NCBI RefSeq assembly: GCF_002929505.1
Contig: NZ_PJJL01000063.1
Span: forward strand, 1-57,364
Direction of reading: 5' to 3'
Length of the DNA: 57,364 nt
Source: Cryobacterium sp. Y57
Lineage (GTDB): Bacteria; Actinomycetota; Actinomycetes; Actinomycetales; Microbacteriaceae
Shown here: piece after piece, positions 18,524 to 27,663 of the stretch
How positions within the stretch are numbered: position 1 is the stretch's first letter
Layout of the letters: each line of letters begins with the position of its first letter
Translations under genes and position numbers: made by a program
The notes under the pieces: generated by a model
What the model was told of the DNA's origin: nothing
What the model saw: only the letters and a program-made list of their open reading frames with translations
Database searches by the model: none

Positions 18524-19924
18524 TTAGAACAGGCTGGCCAGGAGGTAGATGGCCGCGGCAATCGTGAAGCCAACGATTCCGACGAGGGCTTGACCGACCG
18601 TCCAGGTCTTGAGCGTGGTTTTCGTGTCCATACCGAAGAAGCGGCTGACCAGCCAGAAGCCGGAATCGTTGACGTGCCCAGCGAAAACCGACCCGGCGGC
18701 GAGGGCCAACACGATGGCGGCGAGTTCGACCGGGTTGAACGCGGGATTGCCCATCACGACCGGCTGCAGAAGCGCCGCTGTGGTGGTCAGGGCCACCGTG
18801 GCCGAGCCCTGCGCAATGCGCACCAGAGCGGCGATCACAAAACCGGCCACGATGACGGGCAGACCGATCGCGTCAAGCGATTCGGCCAAGGCAGTGCCGA
18901 TGCCGCTGGCACGGAGCACGCCGCCGAACATTCCGCCGGCGCCGGTGATGAGGATGACGGCCGAGACCGGGCCGAGCGCGCTGTCCACAACGGATTCTAC
19001 GAGGGTGGCCGACTTGCGCTTTTTCCAGCCCAGCAGGGCCATGGCAAGCACCACGGTGATGAGCAGGGCGACCGGGGTCTCGCCGATGGCACGCAGGACC
19101 TGCACCCAGGCGTCGTCGAGGGAGACGAGCCCGGCGGTTGCCGCCATGTTCAGACCGGTGTTGAGAAAGATCAACCCGATCGGCAGCAGAAGCAGCGTCA
19201 TGATGATGCCCACGCGGGGCGCGGAGGCGAACTCGGTGAAGTCACCGGTGCTGCCGCGCAGTATGGCCGGCACAGGGATGTCGTACTTGCGACCGACGTA
19301 CCCGCCGAACAGGTGGCCGACGACGTACCAGGTGGGCAGAGCGACCAGAAGTCCGAAGATCAAAACGAGTCCGACGTCGGCGCCGAGCAAGCCGGTCGCT
19401 GCGACGGGCCCCGGGTGCGGCGGCACGAAGATGTGCATAACCGAGAAAGCCACGGCCGACGGAAACGCATAGCCGAGGAACGATCCGCCGAGGCGACGGG
19501 CGACGGCGAAGATGATCGGCAGCATGACGACCAGGCCGGCGTCGAAAAAGATCGGAAAACCGAGCATAAGCGAGGCAACGGCGAGAGCGATCGGCGCGCG
19601 CCGTTCGCCAAACCTGGTGATCAGGGCATCCGTCAGCACCTGCGCTCCACCGCTGGTTTCCAGCATTCGGCCAAGCATGGCTCCCAGGCCGACGAGCAGG
19701 GCGACCCCGGCCAGGGTGCCGCCGAAGCCTTCAAGCAGGGTGGGCATGAGACGGGCGGTCGGAATTCCGGTGGCGACCGCGGTCAGCAGACTCACGATGA
19801 TCAGCGACAAGAACGCGTGCACCTTGAACTTCATGATGAGCACGAGGAGCACCGCGATCGCGCCGGCGGCAACGCCGAGCAAAGCGGGGGTGCCGAGCAC
19901 CCAGTTCATTTCAAGATCGGTCAT
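18524..19924 (-). CDS. GntP-family gluconate:H+ symporter
   Basis: Imports gluconate with protons. The 466-residue hydrophobic product has about 12-14 helices and family blocks such as GAMLGRMLETSGGAQ, FVPPHPGPVAATGLLGADVG and GHVNDSGFWLVSRFFGMD. Its ATG overlaps the gntK stop (TGATG), so uptake and phosphorylation are translated together. The gene ends convergently with the regulator, 32 bases apart. Confidence 0.93.
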   Translation of the reverse strand: MTDLEMNWVLGTPALLGVAAGAIAVLLVLIMKFKVHAFLSLIIVSLLTAVATGIPTARLMPTLLEGFGGTLAGVALLVGLGAMLGRMLETSGGAQVLTDALITRFGERRAPIALAVASLMLGFPIFFDAGLVVMLPIIFAVARRLGGSFLGYAFPSAVAFSVMHIFVPPHPGPVAATGLLGADVGLVLIFGLLVALPTWYVVGHLFGGYVGRKYDIPVPAILRGSTGDFTEFASAPRVGIIMTLLLLPIGLIFLNTGLNMAATAGLVSLDDAWVQVLRAIGETPVALLITVVLAMALLGWKKRKSATLVESVVDSALGPVSAVILITGAGGMFGGVLRASGIGTALAESLDAIGLPVIVAGFVIAALVRIAQGSATVALTTTAALLQPVVMGNPAFNPVELAAIVLALAAGSVFAGHVNDSGFWLVSRFFGMDTKTTLKTWTVGQALVGIVGFTIAAAIYLLASLF

Positions 19925-20436
19925 CAGTGAGCTATCCCTTTGTGGATCAAGCCGACGAGTTCGTCGGGGGTGTGGATGAGGTCGACGCGGAGTCCCGCTT
20001 CGTCGGCCGCGAGAGGTTCGAGGGTCGCAAATTGCGAGTCGAGAAGTGTGGGTGGCATGTATTCGTGGTTGCGGTGGGTGAGACGCTCGGCGATGAGCTC
20101 ACGGCTGCCGTACAGCTCAGCGAAGACGAGCGTCGGCACGACGGCGCGCAGAAGATCGCGGTAGCTGCGCTTGAGGGCGGAGCAGGCGACGACAACGGGT
20201 TTACCCTGGGCGACGGCGTCCGCTATCATCTCGGCGATGCGGGTGAGCCACGGCAGGCGATCCTCATCGGTAAGAGGATGCCCGGACGCCATCTTGGTGC
20301 GCGCGGCCACGCTGTGCAGGTCGTCACCGTCGAGAAAACGCAGGCCGCGGGCCTGCGCCAAGGCGAGACCGACAGTGGACTTACCACACCCCTGAACCCC
20401 CATCACGATGATGGGAATGTGAAAGTGATCAGGCAT
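19924..20436 (-). CDS. gntK: Gluconokinase
   Basis: Phosphorylates gluconate to 6-phosphogluconate with ATP. The product has 170 residues, normal for the small P-loop gluconokinase family. Walker A is MGVQGCGKST near residue 13, followed by LDGDDLHSVAARTKMASGHPLTDEDRLPWL, the characteristic substrate loop. GGAGG lies 6 bases before the ATG. It is the first gene of the gntK-gntP unit, divergent from gnd, which uses its product. Confidence 0.95.
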   Translation of the reverse strand: MPDHFHIPIIVMGVQGCGKSTVGLALAQARGLRFLDGDDLHSVAARTKMASGHPLTDEDRLPWLTRIAEMIADAVAQGKPVVVACSALKRSYRDLLRAVVPTLVFAELYGSRELIAERLTHRNHEYMPPTLLDSQFATLEPLAADEAGLRVDLIHTPDELVGLIHKGIAH

Positions 20437-20562
20437 GGTGTTCCTCCGAGGGCCGCTGCTTCATTACATCGGATCGTGGCGCAACGGGCACGCATTAAAT
20501 CTGATTACAACGTTCAAAATAACATTTATATCTGTTTCTACGAAATCGTGCTTGTGCCCCGC

Positions 20563-20573
20563 TTGTGGGACCA
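20563..20573. promoter_or_regulatory. Probable FadR/GntR-type operator
   Basis: TTGTGGGACCA fits the FadR-subfamily operator consensus TnGTnnnACnA exactly. It lies between divergent gntK and gnd, 61 bases before the gnd start, where it could overlap the gnd core promoter (a TAAACT sequence is at 20589-20594). A FadR-type regulator is encoded 2 kb away. A second symmetric sequence, AACATTTATATCTGTT, lies nearer gntK and might be another site. Binding is inferred. Confidence 0.55.
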
Positions 20574-20633
20574 TTCAGGCCCATGCGCTAAACTCGTAGG
20601 TGGTCTGTTCAACGCAGCCCCGAAGGAGAAAAC

Positions 20634-22091
20634 GTGTCAGAGTCACGGCAAGCACAGGCAAATATCGGTGTCGTCGGTCTGGCGGTGATGGGTTCCAACC
20701 TGGCCCGTAACCTCGCCGGACGCGAGGGAAACACCGTCGCGGTCTACAACCGCTCCCCCGAACGCACCCGCCTACTCACGACCGAGCACCCCGAGGCGAA
20801 TTTCGTCGCCTCCGAGAACATTGCCGATTTCGTCGCCTCGCTGACCAAGCCGCGCACCGCGATCATCATGGTGCAGGCCGGCCGCGGAACCGACGCCGTC
20901 ATCTCTCAGCTCTCTGAGCTGTTCGAACCCGGCGACATCATCGTCGACGGCGGCAACGCCGACTTCACCGACACCATCCGTCGCGAAAAAGAGCAAAGCG
21001 CCAAAAGCATAAACTTCGTCGGCGCCGGTATCTCCGGTGGCGAAGAGGGCGCCCTCAACGGCCCGAGCATCATGCCCGGCGGCTCGGTTGAGGCGTACAA
21101 GACCCTCGGACCCATTCTTGAATCCATCGCCGCCGTCGTCGACGGCGTGCCCTGCGTCACCCACATCGGCACCGACGGCGCCGGCCACTTCGTCAAGATG
21201 ATCCACAACGGCATCGAATACGCCGACATGCAGCTCATCGCCGAGGCCTACGACCTGCTGCGCAAGGTCGGCGGGCACTCCCCCGAAGCCATCGCCGATA
21301 TCTTCACGGACTGGAACGATGGGGAGCTCAACAGCTACCTGATCGAAATCACCGCGGAGATTCTGCGCCAGGTCGACGCCAAAACCGGCCAGCCGTTCAT
21401 CGACGTCGTGCTCGACGAGGCCGGCTCCAAAGGAACCGGGGTCTGGACCGTGCAGAATGCCCTCGACCTCGGCGTTCCGGTCGGCGGTATCGCCGAGGCG
21501 GTTTTCGCCCGCGCCGTCTCAAGCCACCCCGAGCAGCGCGGACCGGTGCGTGCCAGCATCACCGCGCGGCCCGAGATCGCCGTCGTCGGCCACACCTTCC
21601 AGGAAGACGTACGCCAGGCGCTCTACGCGTCGAAGATCGTCGCGTACGCGCAGGGTTTCGACGCGATCATCGCCGGAGCGACCAAGTACGACTGGAACAT
21701 CGACAAGGGCGCCATCGCGACCATCTGGCGTGGCGGGTGCATCATTCGCGCCCAGTTCCTCAACCGCATCGTGACCGCCTACGATAACGACCCGTCGATC
21801 TCGAGCCTGCTCGTCGACCCGTACTTCGCCGCGGCCGTCGCCGCCGGCGAGGCAGCCTGGCGCCGCGTCGTCTCGACCGCGGCGCTCTCGGGCATCCCGG
21901 TTCCCGGCTTCGGTGCCAGCCTGAGCTACTTCGACTCGCTTGCGAGTGAGCGGCTGCCCGCCGCTTTGGTGCAGGGACAGCGCGACTTCTTCGGAGCGCA
22001 CACCTATCACCGAGTCGACATGCCCGGCACCTTCCACACCCTGTGGTCCGGCGACCGCACCGAGATCGTCACTGAGGCGTCCACGCACTGA
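20634..22091 (+). CDS. gnd: 6-phosphogluconate dehydrogenase, decarboxylating
   Basis: Oxidises 6-phosphogluconate to ribulose 5-phosphate, CO2 and NADPH in the pentose phosphate pathway. The 485-residue product has the NADP-binding GLAVMGSNLARNLAG near residue 16, GISGGEEGALNGPSIMPGG, the catalytic lysine in HFVKMIHNGIEYADMQ and NDGELNSYLIEITAEIL. The GTG start is preceded by AAGGAGAAAAC. Its position opposite gntK-gntP gives a complete gluconate-to-pentose route from one intergenic control region. Confidence 0.97.
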   Translation: MSESRQAQANIGVVGLAVMGSNLARNLAGREGNTVAVYNRSPERTRLLTTEHPEANFVASENIADFVASLTKPRTAIIMVQAGRGTDAVISQLSELFEPGDIIVDGGNADFTDTIRREKEQSAKSINFVGAGISGGEEGALNGPSIMPGGSVEAYKTLGPILESIAAVVDGVPCVTHIGTDGAGHFVKMIHNGIEYADMQLIAEAYDLLRKVGGHSPEAIADIFTDWNDGELNSYLIEITAEILRQVDAKTGQPFIDVVLDEAGSKGTGVWTVQNALDLGVPVGGIAEAVFARAVSSHPEQRGPVRASITARPEIAVVGHTFQEDVRQALYASKIVAYAQGFDAIIAGATKYDWNIDKGAIATIWRGGCIIRAQFLNRIVTAYDNDPSISSLLVDPYFAAAVAAGEAAWRRVVSTAALSGIPVPGFGASLSYFDSLASERLPAALVQGQRDFFGAHTYHRVDMPGTFHTLWSGDRTEIVTEASTH

Positions 22092-22102
22092 CCATCCGTG
22101 CT

Positions 22103-22158
22103 GCCGGCCGGCAGCATCCGCTCACCCTCGTCGGGCTGAGCGGATGCCGCCGGCCGGC
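22103..22158 (+). terminator. Long hairpin after gnd
   Basis: A 10-bp outer stem (GCCGGCCGGC on both sides) and an 11-bp inner stem (GCATCCGCTCA / TGAGCGGATGC) are separated by one mismatch and followed by TTGGGTT. It starts 12 bases past the gnd stop. Confidence 0.75.
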
Positions 22159-22196
22159 TTGGGTTAACCGGTCACTTCACACGAGGGTCTGGAAGA

Positions 22197-22574
22197 ATGA
22201 CAGTACTTATGACTGATGATCACCCCGAGCTTTCCGGCTACGAGCCGAACGATAACTACCGCCCGCTGCGCGGCAAGCATTTCGCGTCCATTTTGCGGAT
22301 CGTCGTGGTGCTCGGGTTGATCGCCCTGGTTGTGCCGGGCATACTCACCACTATGCGGGTCGCCTCCGACACCGCCGCCAACGCCTGTGCGACCGCGGTC
22401 GCCCAGTATTATCCCTTTGCGGTCGACTTCGACGCTCGCTTCGACCTGACCGGTCCCGGCGGCTTCGGCTGGCAGTGCTACGCCGTCGATCAGAACGAGC
22501 GCGAAACCTTTGTGACACCGCTCGGGATCATCCCCTCCGCTCCACGCCAGATCACTCCGGGCACCCGCACGTAG
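22197..22574 (+). CDS. Small membrane protein of unknown function
   Basis: Not recognised. The 125-residue product has a polar N-terminus, one membrane helix (about 31-52, IVVVLGLIALVVPGIL) and a ~70-residue outer domain with two cysteines (CATAV and WQCYAV) that could form a disulphide. The ATG at 22197 has GAGG at good spacing; an ATG four codons later is an alternative. It lies between the gnd terminator and the end of prs, on its own. Composition is like its neighbours, so it is probably a real core gene. Confidence 0.7.
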   Translation: MTVLMTDDHPELSGYEPNDNYRPLRGKHFASILRIVVVLGLIALVVPGILTTMRVASDTAANACATAVAQYYPFAVDFDARFDLTGPGGFGWQCYAVDQNERETFVTPLGIIPSAPRQITPGTRT

Positions 22575-22601
22575 CGACCTTTCGTATTCGTCGGAGCCGT
22601 C

Positions 22602-22623
22602 GACCCGTGGTTTTCGACGGGTC
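22602..22623. terminator. Hairpin between the small membrane protein and prs
   Basis: GACCCGT / ACGGGTC form a 7-bp stem with an 8-base T-rich loop, 28 bases past the upstream stop. It could end transcription from the left. Confidence 0.4.
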
Positions 22624-22753
22624 AGCACCGCGGGGTCGTGCAGTTCGGTCTTTCGACGCGGTGAGATGAGCAGAGGCGATGGCCGCAGCCACCGCCTCCC
22701 AAAACCAGCCGAGCATGAGGCCGACCGGTCTCTGCCCTATGCGGCGACGTGCC

Positions 22754-23731
22754 CTATGCTGCACCGTCGAACATCGAGGTGACCGAACCCTCATCAAAGA
22801 CCTCGTGGATGGCGCGAGCCAGCAGTGGCGCGATCGGCAGCACGGTGAGGGTTGGGAAGCGCTTCTCCGGCGGGATCGGCAGCGTGTCGGTGACGACGAC
22901 GGCGCTGATGGCCGGGTTCTGCAGCATATCTACGGCCGGGTCGCTGAACACGGCGTGGGTGGCAGCTACGACGACGCCGATAGCGCCGGCTTCCCGCAGG
23001 GCCTCGGCGGCCAAGGCAATGGTGCGACCGGTATCGATCATGTCGTCGACGATGAGGCAGACGCGACCGCTCACCTGGCCGACGATCTCGTGCACGGAGA
23101 CCTGGTTGGGAACGAGCGGGTCTCGTCGCTTGTGGATGATAGCGAGCGGCACACCGAGCCGGTCACTCCAGATGTCGGCGACGCGCACGCGGCCCATGTC
23201 GGGCGAAACCACGGTGAGGGTGGCCGGGTCGAGCTTCTCGCGGAAGTGCTCCAGAAGCACCGGCATGGCGAACAGGTGGTCGACGGGACCGTCGAAGAAG
23301 CCCTGGATCTGGGCGGCGTGCAGGTCGATCGACATGATACGGTCGGCGCCGGCGACCTTGAACAGGTCGGCGACCAGGCGGGCCGAGATCGGCTCGCGAC
23401 CGCGGCCTTTCTTGTCCTGCCGGGCGTAGGGGTAGAACGGTGCGACGACGGTGATGCGCTTGGCGGAAGCCCGCTTGAGCGCGTCGACCATGATGAGCTG
23501 TTCCATCAGCCACTCGTTGATCGGCGCGGTGTGGGATTGGATGACGAACGCATCCGAGCCGCGCACGCTCTCATCGAACCGGGCATACAGTTCGCCGTTG
23601 GCGAAGGTGCGTGCATCGGTGTGGAGCAGCTCTGAACCAAGCTCCGTGGCAATGTCGAGAGCGAGCTGCGGGTGTGCTCGCCCCGACACCAGTACGAGTC
23701 GTTTGTCGCCACTGGACTTAATTTCCGACAC
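22754..23731 (-). CDS. prs: Ribose-phosphate pyrophosphokinase
   Basis: Makes PRPP from ribose 5-phosphate and ATP for nucleotide, histidine and tryptophan synthesis. The 325-residue product has VVAPFYPYARQDKKGRGREP, the flexible-loop region, VSPDMGRVRVADIW and the PRPP-binding CLIVDDMIDTGRTI. The GTG start follows the glmU stop directly (TAAGTG), so the two are co-translated. The glmU-prs pairing is widely conserved in Gram-positive bacteria. Confidence 0.97.
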   Translation of the reverse strand: MSEIKSSGDKRLVLVSGRAHPQLALDIATELGSELLHTDARTFANGELYARFDESVRGSDAFVIQSHTAPINEWLMEQLIMVDALKRASAKRITVVAPFYPYARQDKKGRGREPISARLVADLFKVAGADRIMSIDLHAAQIQGFFDGPVDHLFAMPVLLEHFREKLDPATLTVVSPDMGRVRVADIWSDRLGVPLAIIHKRRDPLVPNQVSVHEIVGQVSGRVCLIVDDMIDTGRTIALAAEALREAGAIGVVVAATHAVFSDPAVDMLQNPAISAVVVTDTLPIPPEKRFPTLTVLPIAPLLARAIHEVFDEGSVTSMFDGAA

Positions 23732-25183
23732 TTATTCTCCAGTCTTTTCGCTGCTTGTGGGGCGCAGACTTGCTGCCGCCGCGGTATCCGCGGCTGTGCC
23801 CGGACGGTTGACGTGAACCCAGCCGTCCATGTTGCGTTGCGGCGCCACGTTGATAGCCAGTGCGCCGGCCGGAACGCTCTTGCGAACGACAGTGCCAGCC
23901 CCCGTGTACGCCCCGTCCCCAATTGTAATCGGCGCGACGAACACGTTGTGCGACCCGGTGCGCACGCGCGATCCGATCTCCGAGTGGTGTTTGGCCACGC
24001 CGTCATAGTTGGCGAAGATTGTTCCGGCACCGATGTTCGACCCCACACCAACCGTGGCGTCGCCCACGTAGCTCAGATGGGGCACCTTGCTGCCGGCGCC
24101 GATCTGCGCGTTCTTGGTCTCGACGAAGGCCCCGATTTTACCGTCGGCGCCGAGTACGGTCTTCGGGCGCAGATACGAGAATGGCCCGACAGACGCTCGC
24201 GCCTCGATCACCGCGAGGGTCGCGTCAGTACGATTCACGCGGGCGCCTTCGCCGATCTCGCAGTCGCGCAGGGTGGTGTCGGGTCCGATGATGGCGCCAG
24301 TGGCCACCACTGTGGCCCCGATGATCTGGGTGCCGGGCAGCACCGTGACGTCGGCCGCGAGCACGGCTTTCAGGTCGATCCAGGTGGTGGCCGGGTCTTG
24401 CACGGTCACGCCGGCGAGCTGCCAGCCGCGCACGATCAGGGCGTTGAGCTTCTGGGCGGTGTCGCCGAGCTGGGCACGGTCGTTGATGCCGGCCACGATC
24501 CAGGCGTCGGCGACGGGAACGGCGCTCACCTCGGAGCCGGCCCGGCGCAGCAGTTCGATCACATCGGTGAGGTATTTCTCACCCTGCGCGTTCGCGGTGG
24601 TCAGCTGCGCCAACTGCACGCGCAGCGCGGCCAGGCCGAACAGGTAGACGCCCGCGTTGATCTCGGTGACGGCCAGTTCGGCATCCGTCGCATCTTTTTG
24701 CTCGACGATGCGGTCGAACGCACCCTCGACCGAGCGGATGATGCGCCCATACCCGGTCGCATCGTCCGGGTAGGCGGAGAGCACGGTTCCCGCCGCTGCG
24801 CCCTTGCGGTGGGAGGCGATGAACGAGGCGAGGGTTGCAGCGTTCAGCAGCGGCACGTCGCCGTTGATGACGAGCACGTCACCGTCGAAATCAGCGGGAA
24901 GCGCGGCGACGGCCTGTTCGACGGCGCGGCCGGTGCCGGGGATCTCGTCCTGGTCGACGATGGTACTTTCCGGCAGGTCTTCGGCCACGACGGCGGCGAG
25001 CAGGTCGCGTTCGTGCCGTACGACGGTCACGACATGCGCGGCGTCGAGGGCGCGCGCAGTGGCCAGCACATGGCTGACAATGGGCACTCCGGCGAGCGGA
25101 TGCAGCAGCTTCGGCAGACTGGACTTCATGCGGGTGCCCTGGCCGGCGGCCAACACGATGATGGCGAGGCGGGCGTCTGTCAC
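23732..25183 (-). CDS. glmU: Bifunctional UDP-GlcNAc pyrophosphorylase/GlcN-1-P acetyltransferase
   Basis: Catalyses the last two steps to UDP-N-acetylglucosamine, the peptidoglycan precursor. The N-terminal uridylyltransferase (about 1-235) opens with LAAGQGTRMKSSLPK at residues 11-25; the C-terminal left-handed beta-helix acetyltransferase has hexapeptide repeats and SYVGDATVGVGSNIGAG and NYDGVAKHHSEIGS. I chose the GTG at 25183 (AGGA 7 bases upstream, 483 residues); the open frame continues upstream through the tRNA and is not coding there. It is followed directly by prs. Confidence 0.96.
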   Translation of the reverse strand: MTDARLAIIVLAAGQGTRMKSSLPKLLHPLAGVPIVSHVLATARALDAAHVVTVVRHERDLLAAVVAEDLPESTIVDQDEIPGTGRAVEQAVAALPADFDGDVLVINGDVPLLNAATLASFIASHRKGAAAGTVLSAYPDDATGYGRIIRSVEGAFDRIVEQKDATDAELAVTEINAGVYLFGLAALRVQLAQLTTANAQGEKYLTDVIELLRRAGSEVSAVPVADAWIVAGINDRAQLGDTAQKLNALIVRGWQLAGVTVQDPATTWIDLKAVLAADVTVLPGTQIIGATVVATGAIIGPDTTLRDCEIGEGARVNRTDATLAVIEARASVGPFSYLRPKTVLGADGKIGAFVETKNAQIGAGSKVPHLSYVGDATVGVGSNIGAGTIFANYDGVAKHHSEIGSRVRTGSHNVFVAPITIGDGAYTGAGTVVRKSVPAGALAINVAPQRNMDGWVHVNRPGTAADTAAAASLRPTSSEKTGE

Positions 25184-25218
25184 AGGTTTCCTAACGCAAT
25201 CGGGAGAGAAAGTGAGGG

Positions 25219-25290
25219 CTCCGCCACCAGGATTCGAACCTGGACCGAACAACTCCAAAGGTTGCCGTGCTGCCGTTACACTATGGCGGA
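25219..25290 (-). tRNA. tRNA-Gln (UUG)
   Basis: Cloverleaf on the minus strand: acceptor TCCGCCA/TGGCGGA, anticodon stem GCAAC/GTTGT with loop CTTTGGA (anticodon TTG), T-arm CCAGG-TTCGAAT-CCTGG, discriminator G. CCA is not encoded (CCC follows), unlike the other tRNA in the window. It lies just upstream of glmU, as in many actinobacteria. Confidence 0.96.
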
Positions 25291-25411
25291 CCATGCCGGC
25301 CGGAGCCAGCAACCAGTCAAGTCTGCCAGATTCTGGCGGTCCGCGACGCCGCTGGCACCCTCTCGGGGCTTCTGCGCGAAGAAACCCCCGGAAAAGCGGG
25401 ATAATGGAGCA

Positions 25412-25903
25412 ATGCCTGGCCATGATGAAGTCGACCGAATCGTCGATTCGTGGCTGCGTGAACGGCCCGATCTTGATTTTGCGCCGCTGCAGGTACTCAG
25501 CCGAGTCGCTCGATTGTCCAAGCACCTCGACCGGGCCCGTCGCACGGCCTTCTCCCGCTCCGAGCTCGCGTCGTGGGAGTTCGATGTGCTCTCGGCGCTG
25601 CGCCGCGCGGGCACCCCATACGAGCTGAGCCCGAAAGCCCTTCTGCAGCAGACACTCGTTTCCAGCGGCACCATGACGAACCGCATCGACCGTCTCGTCG
25701 ACCGCGATCTGGTCAAGCGCCGCTCTGCGCCCAACGACGGCCGCGGCATCCTCGTGGGCATGACCCCGGCCGGTCTGACCCGTGTGGATGCCGCCATTAC
25801 CCGGCTCGTCGACGCCGAAGCCGAACTGCTCGACACCCTCTCGGTCACCGATCAGGACCGGCTGGCCGGCCTGCTGCGCAAGCTCAGCCTCGACTTCGAC
25901 TAG
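25412..25903 (+). CDS. MarR-family transcriptional regulator
   Basis: Winged-helix regulator of 163 residues. The MarR core is seen in WEFDVLSALRRAG, then LSPKALLQQTLVSSGTMTNRIDRLVDRDLV (recognition helix) and RRSAPNDGRGILVGMTPAG (wing with the conserved D-x-R). Regulators of this kind usually respond to small phenolic or oxidising compounds. A GGAG lies only two bases before the ATG, so initiation may be weak or begin elsewhere. It converges with metI (6 bases between stops) and is divergent from tRNA-Gln; the target is unknown. Confidence 0.88.
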   Translation: MPGHDEVDRIVDSWLRERPDLDFAPLQVLSRVARLSKHLDRARRTAFSRSELASWEFDVLSALRRAGTPYELSPKALLQQTLVSSGTMTNRIDRLVDRDLVKRRSAPNDGRGILVGMTPAGLTRVDAAITRLVDAEAELLDTLSVTDQDRLAGLLRKLSLDFD

Positions 25904-25909
25904 CCACCG

Positions 25910-26569
25910 CTACCGGCGAAGAGCCTTGCGCGCGAGGTAGTTGCCGAAGAACTGCACGAACTGCACCAGCACGATGATCAGCAGCACGGCCGCCCAGGTC
26001 ACGATGGGGTTGAACTGACGATAGCCGTAGAGCAGCGCGAAATTACCGAGGCCCCCGCCACCGACGTAACCGGCAACGGCCGACATATCCACCAGCGCGA
26101 CAAAGATGAACGTATAGCCGAGAATCAGCGGCCCGAGCGCCTCGGGCAGCAATACCGTGAAGATGATACGAATCGGCCCGGCACCGACACTGCGCGCAGC
26201 GTCGATCACGCCGGGCGTCACGGTCAGCAGGTTCTGCTCCACGATGCGAGCCATGGCGAAGGATGCTGCGAGAGCGATCGTGAAGATGATCGCGTTGTTG
26301 CCGATGCCGCTGCCGGTGACGGCCCGGGCCAGCGGTTGGGCCGCGGCCAGAAAGATGATGAACGGAATCGGGCGAATGAAGTTGACCAGCAGATTGAGCA
26401 CGAAGAACAACGGCTTGTTCTCCAGGATGCTGCCGGCTCGGGTCAGGTAGAGCCCGAGGCCCACCAGCAGTCCGCCAATGCCACCGAAGAACAGGGTCAT
26501 CGCGACGATATACAGGGTCTCGTAGGTGGCCGTCCACAGTTCGGGCAGCAGGTCGATGAGTGCATCCAT
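25910..26569 (-). CDS. metI: Methionine ABC transporter permease MetI
   Basis: Membrane subunit of the D/L-methionine importer, 219 residues with about five helices. The N-terminus LLPELWTATYETLYIVAMT, the NFIRPIPFIIFLAA block and the EAA-loop region ARSVGAGPIRIIFTVLLPEALGPL match MetI. The ATG at 26569 starts one base after the metN stop; a longer frame into metN is not used. It is the last gene of the metQ-metN-metI unit. Confidence 0.95.
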   Translation of the reverse strand: MDALIDLLPELWTATYETLYIVAMTLFFGGIGGLLVGLGLYLTRAGSILENKPLFFVLNLLVNFIRPIPFIIFLAAAQPLARAVTGSGIGNNAIIFTIALAASFAMARIVEQNLLTVTPGVIDAARSVGAGPIRIIFTVLLPEALGPLILGYTFIFVALVDMSAVAGYVGGGGLGNFALLYGYRQFNPIVTWAAVLLIIVLVQFVQFFGNYLARKALRR

Positions 26570-26570
26570 G

Positions 26571-27599
26571 TCAGCGCACCTCCGTGACGGTCGTGAGCGT
26601 TCGAATGTGGGCAAGCACCGTGTCGATCACCCGATCGGCGGCTGTGAGGGCGAGGGTGAGATGCCCGAACGGTCTCCCCTGGATCTCGTTGATTCCGCCG
26701 TAGACGACCTCGAAAGCGATGCCTGCCCGAGCCAGTTCGCCGAAGACGGCACCCTGGTCGACCGCGCTGTCGCGAAAGGCGAGCGTGACGATGCGACCGG
26801 CATGCCGTGCGCGCAGCACGGCGAGCTCGGCCGCAGACGGCACCCCCTTGACCACGGTCGCGACGAATCGAGCGGATGCCGCGGCTTGCGGGTTCGAGAA
26901 CACGTCAAAGACCGGTCCGCGCTCGATGACCCGACCCTGGTCCATCACGGCGACCTTGGTCGCGATGGTCTGGATGACGTCCATTTCGTGGGTGATCACG
27001 ATGATGGTGACCCCGAATTCCGCATTCACCCGTTTCAGCAGCGCGAGCACCTCGTGCGTGGTCTCCGGATCGAGCGCGCTCGTGGCTTCGTCAGCGAGCA
27101 GGATGCTCGGCTGGGTGGCGAGGGCGCGGGCGATGCCCACCCGCTGCTTCTGACCGCCGGAGAGCTGGTCGGGAAACGACCCGGCTTTATCGGACAGGCC
27201 GACGAAGTCGAGCAGTTCGGCCACCCGGGCGGCGCGCTGCTTTTTGGGATACCCGGCCACTTGGAGCGGGTAGGCCACGTTGCGGGCCACGGTGCGAGAG
27301 CCGAGCAGGTTGAACTGTTGAAAGATCATGCCGATGCCGAGGCGTACCTTGCGCAGGGCGCGCTCCGGCAGCACGGCGATATCCTGCCCGTCGACGATGA
27401 TCTCGCCGCTCGTTGAATGTTCGAGAGCATTCACGAGTCGCACAAGAGTGCTCTTACCGGCACCGGAATATCCGATTATCCCGTAGATGTCGCCGGCCTC
27501 CACGTCGAGACTGACCGAGTCGATCGCCGTGACGCTCGGTGCGCCCTTGCTCGCGGGCGGGTATACCTTGCTGACATTCCTCAGGCTTACTAGAGCCAT
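26571..27599 (-). CDS. metN: Methionine ABC transporter ATP-binding protein MetN
   Basis: ATPase of the methionine importer, 342 residues. Walker A is GYSGAGKST at about 43-51, the signature LSGGQKQRVGIARAL near 145, Walker B ILLADEATSALD, and the C-terminal ~75 residues form the NIL/C2 regulatory domain (YGGINEIQGRPFGHLTLAL) that binds methionine and shuts off import when the cell is replete. The ATG at 27599 has GAGGA 8 bases upstream. A hairpin separates it from metQ. Confidence 0.96.
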   Translation of the reverse strand: MALVSLRNVSKVYPPASKGAPSVTAIDSVSLDVEAGDIYGIIGYSGAGKSTLVRLVNALEHSTSGEIIVDGQDIAVLPERALRKVRLGIGMIFQQFNLLGSRTVARNVAYPLQVAGYPKKQRAARVAELLDFVGLSDKAGSFPDQLSGGQKQRVGIARALATQPSILLADEATSALDPETTHEVLALLKRVNAEFGVTIIVITHEMDVIQTIATKVAVMDQGRVIERGPVFDVFSNPQAAASARFVATVVKGVPSAAELAVLRARHAGRIVTLAFRDSAVDQGAVFGELARAGIAFEVVYGGINEIQGRPFGHLTLALTAADRVIDTVLAHIRTLTTVTEVR

Positions 27600-27663
27600 C
27601 CGTTGTTCCTCAAAAACCTTCTTGTTGCTGATGTGTCCTGGTGTCGCGCCGGGGAACACGAAC

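Noticed and set aside
18590..19930. 446-residue open frame antisense to gntP
   Set aside because: Gln/Asp/Gly-rich composition typical of the reverse frame of a hydrophobic gene.
23672..25411. Upstream extension of the MarR frame across glmU and tRNA-Gln
   Set aside because: It runs antisense through glmU and the tRNA; MarR similarity begins at 25412.
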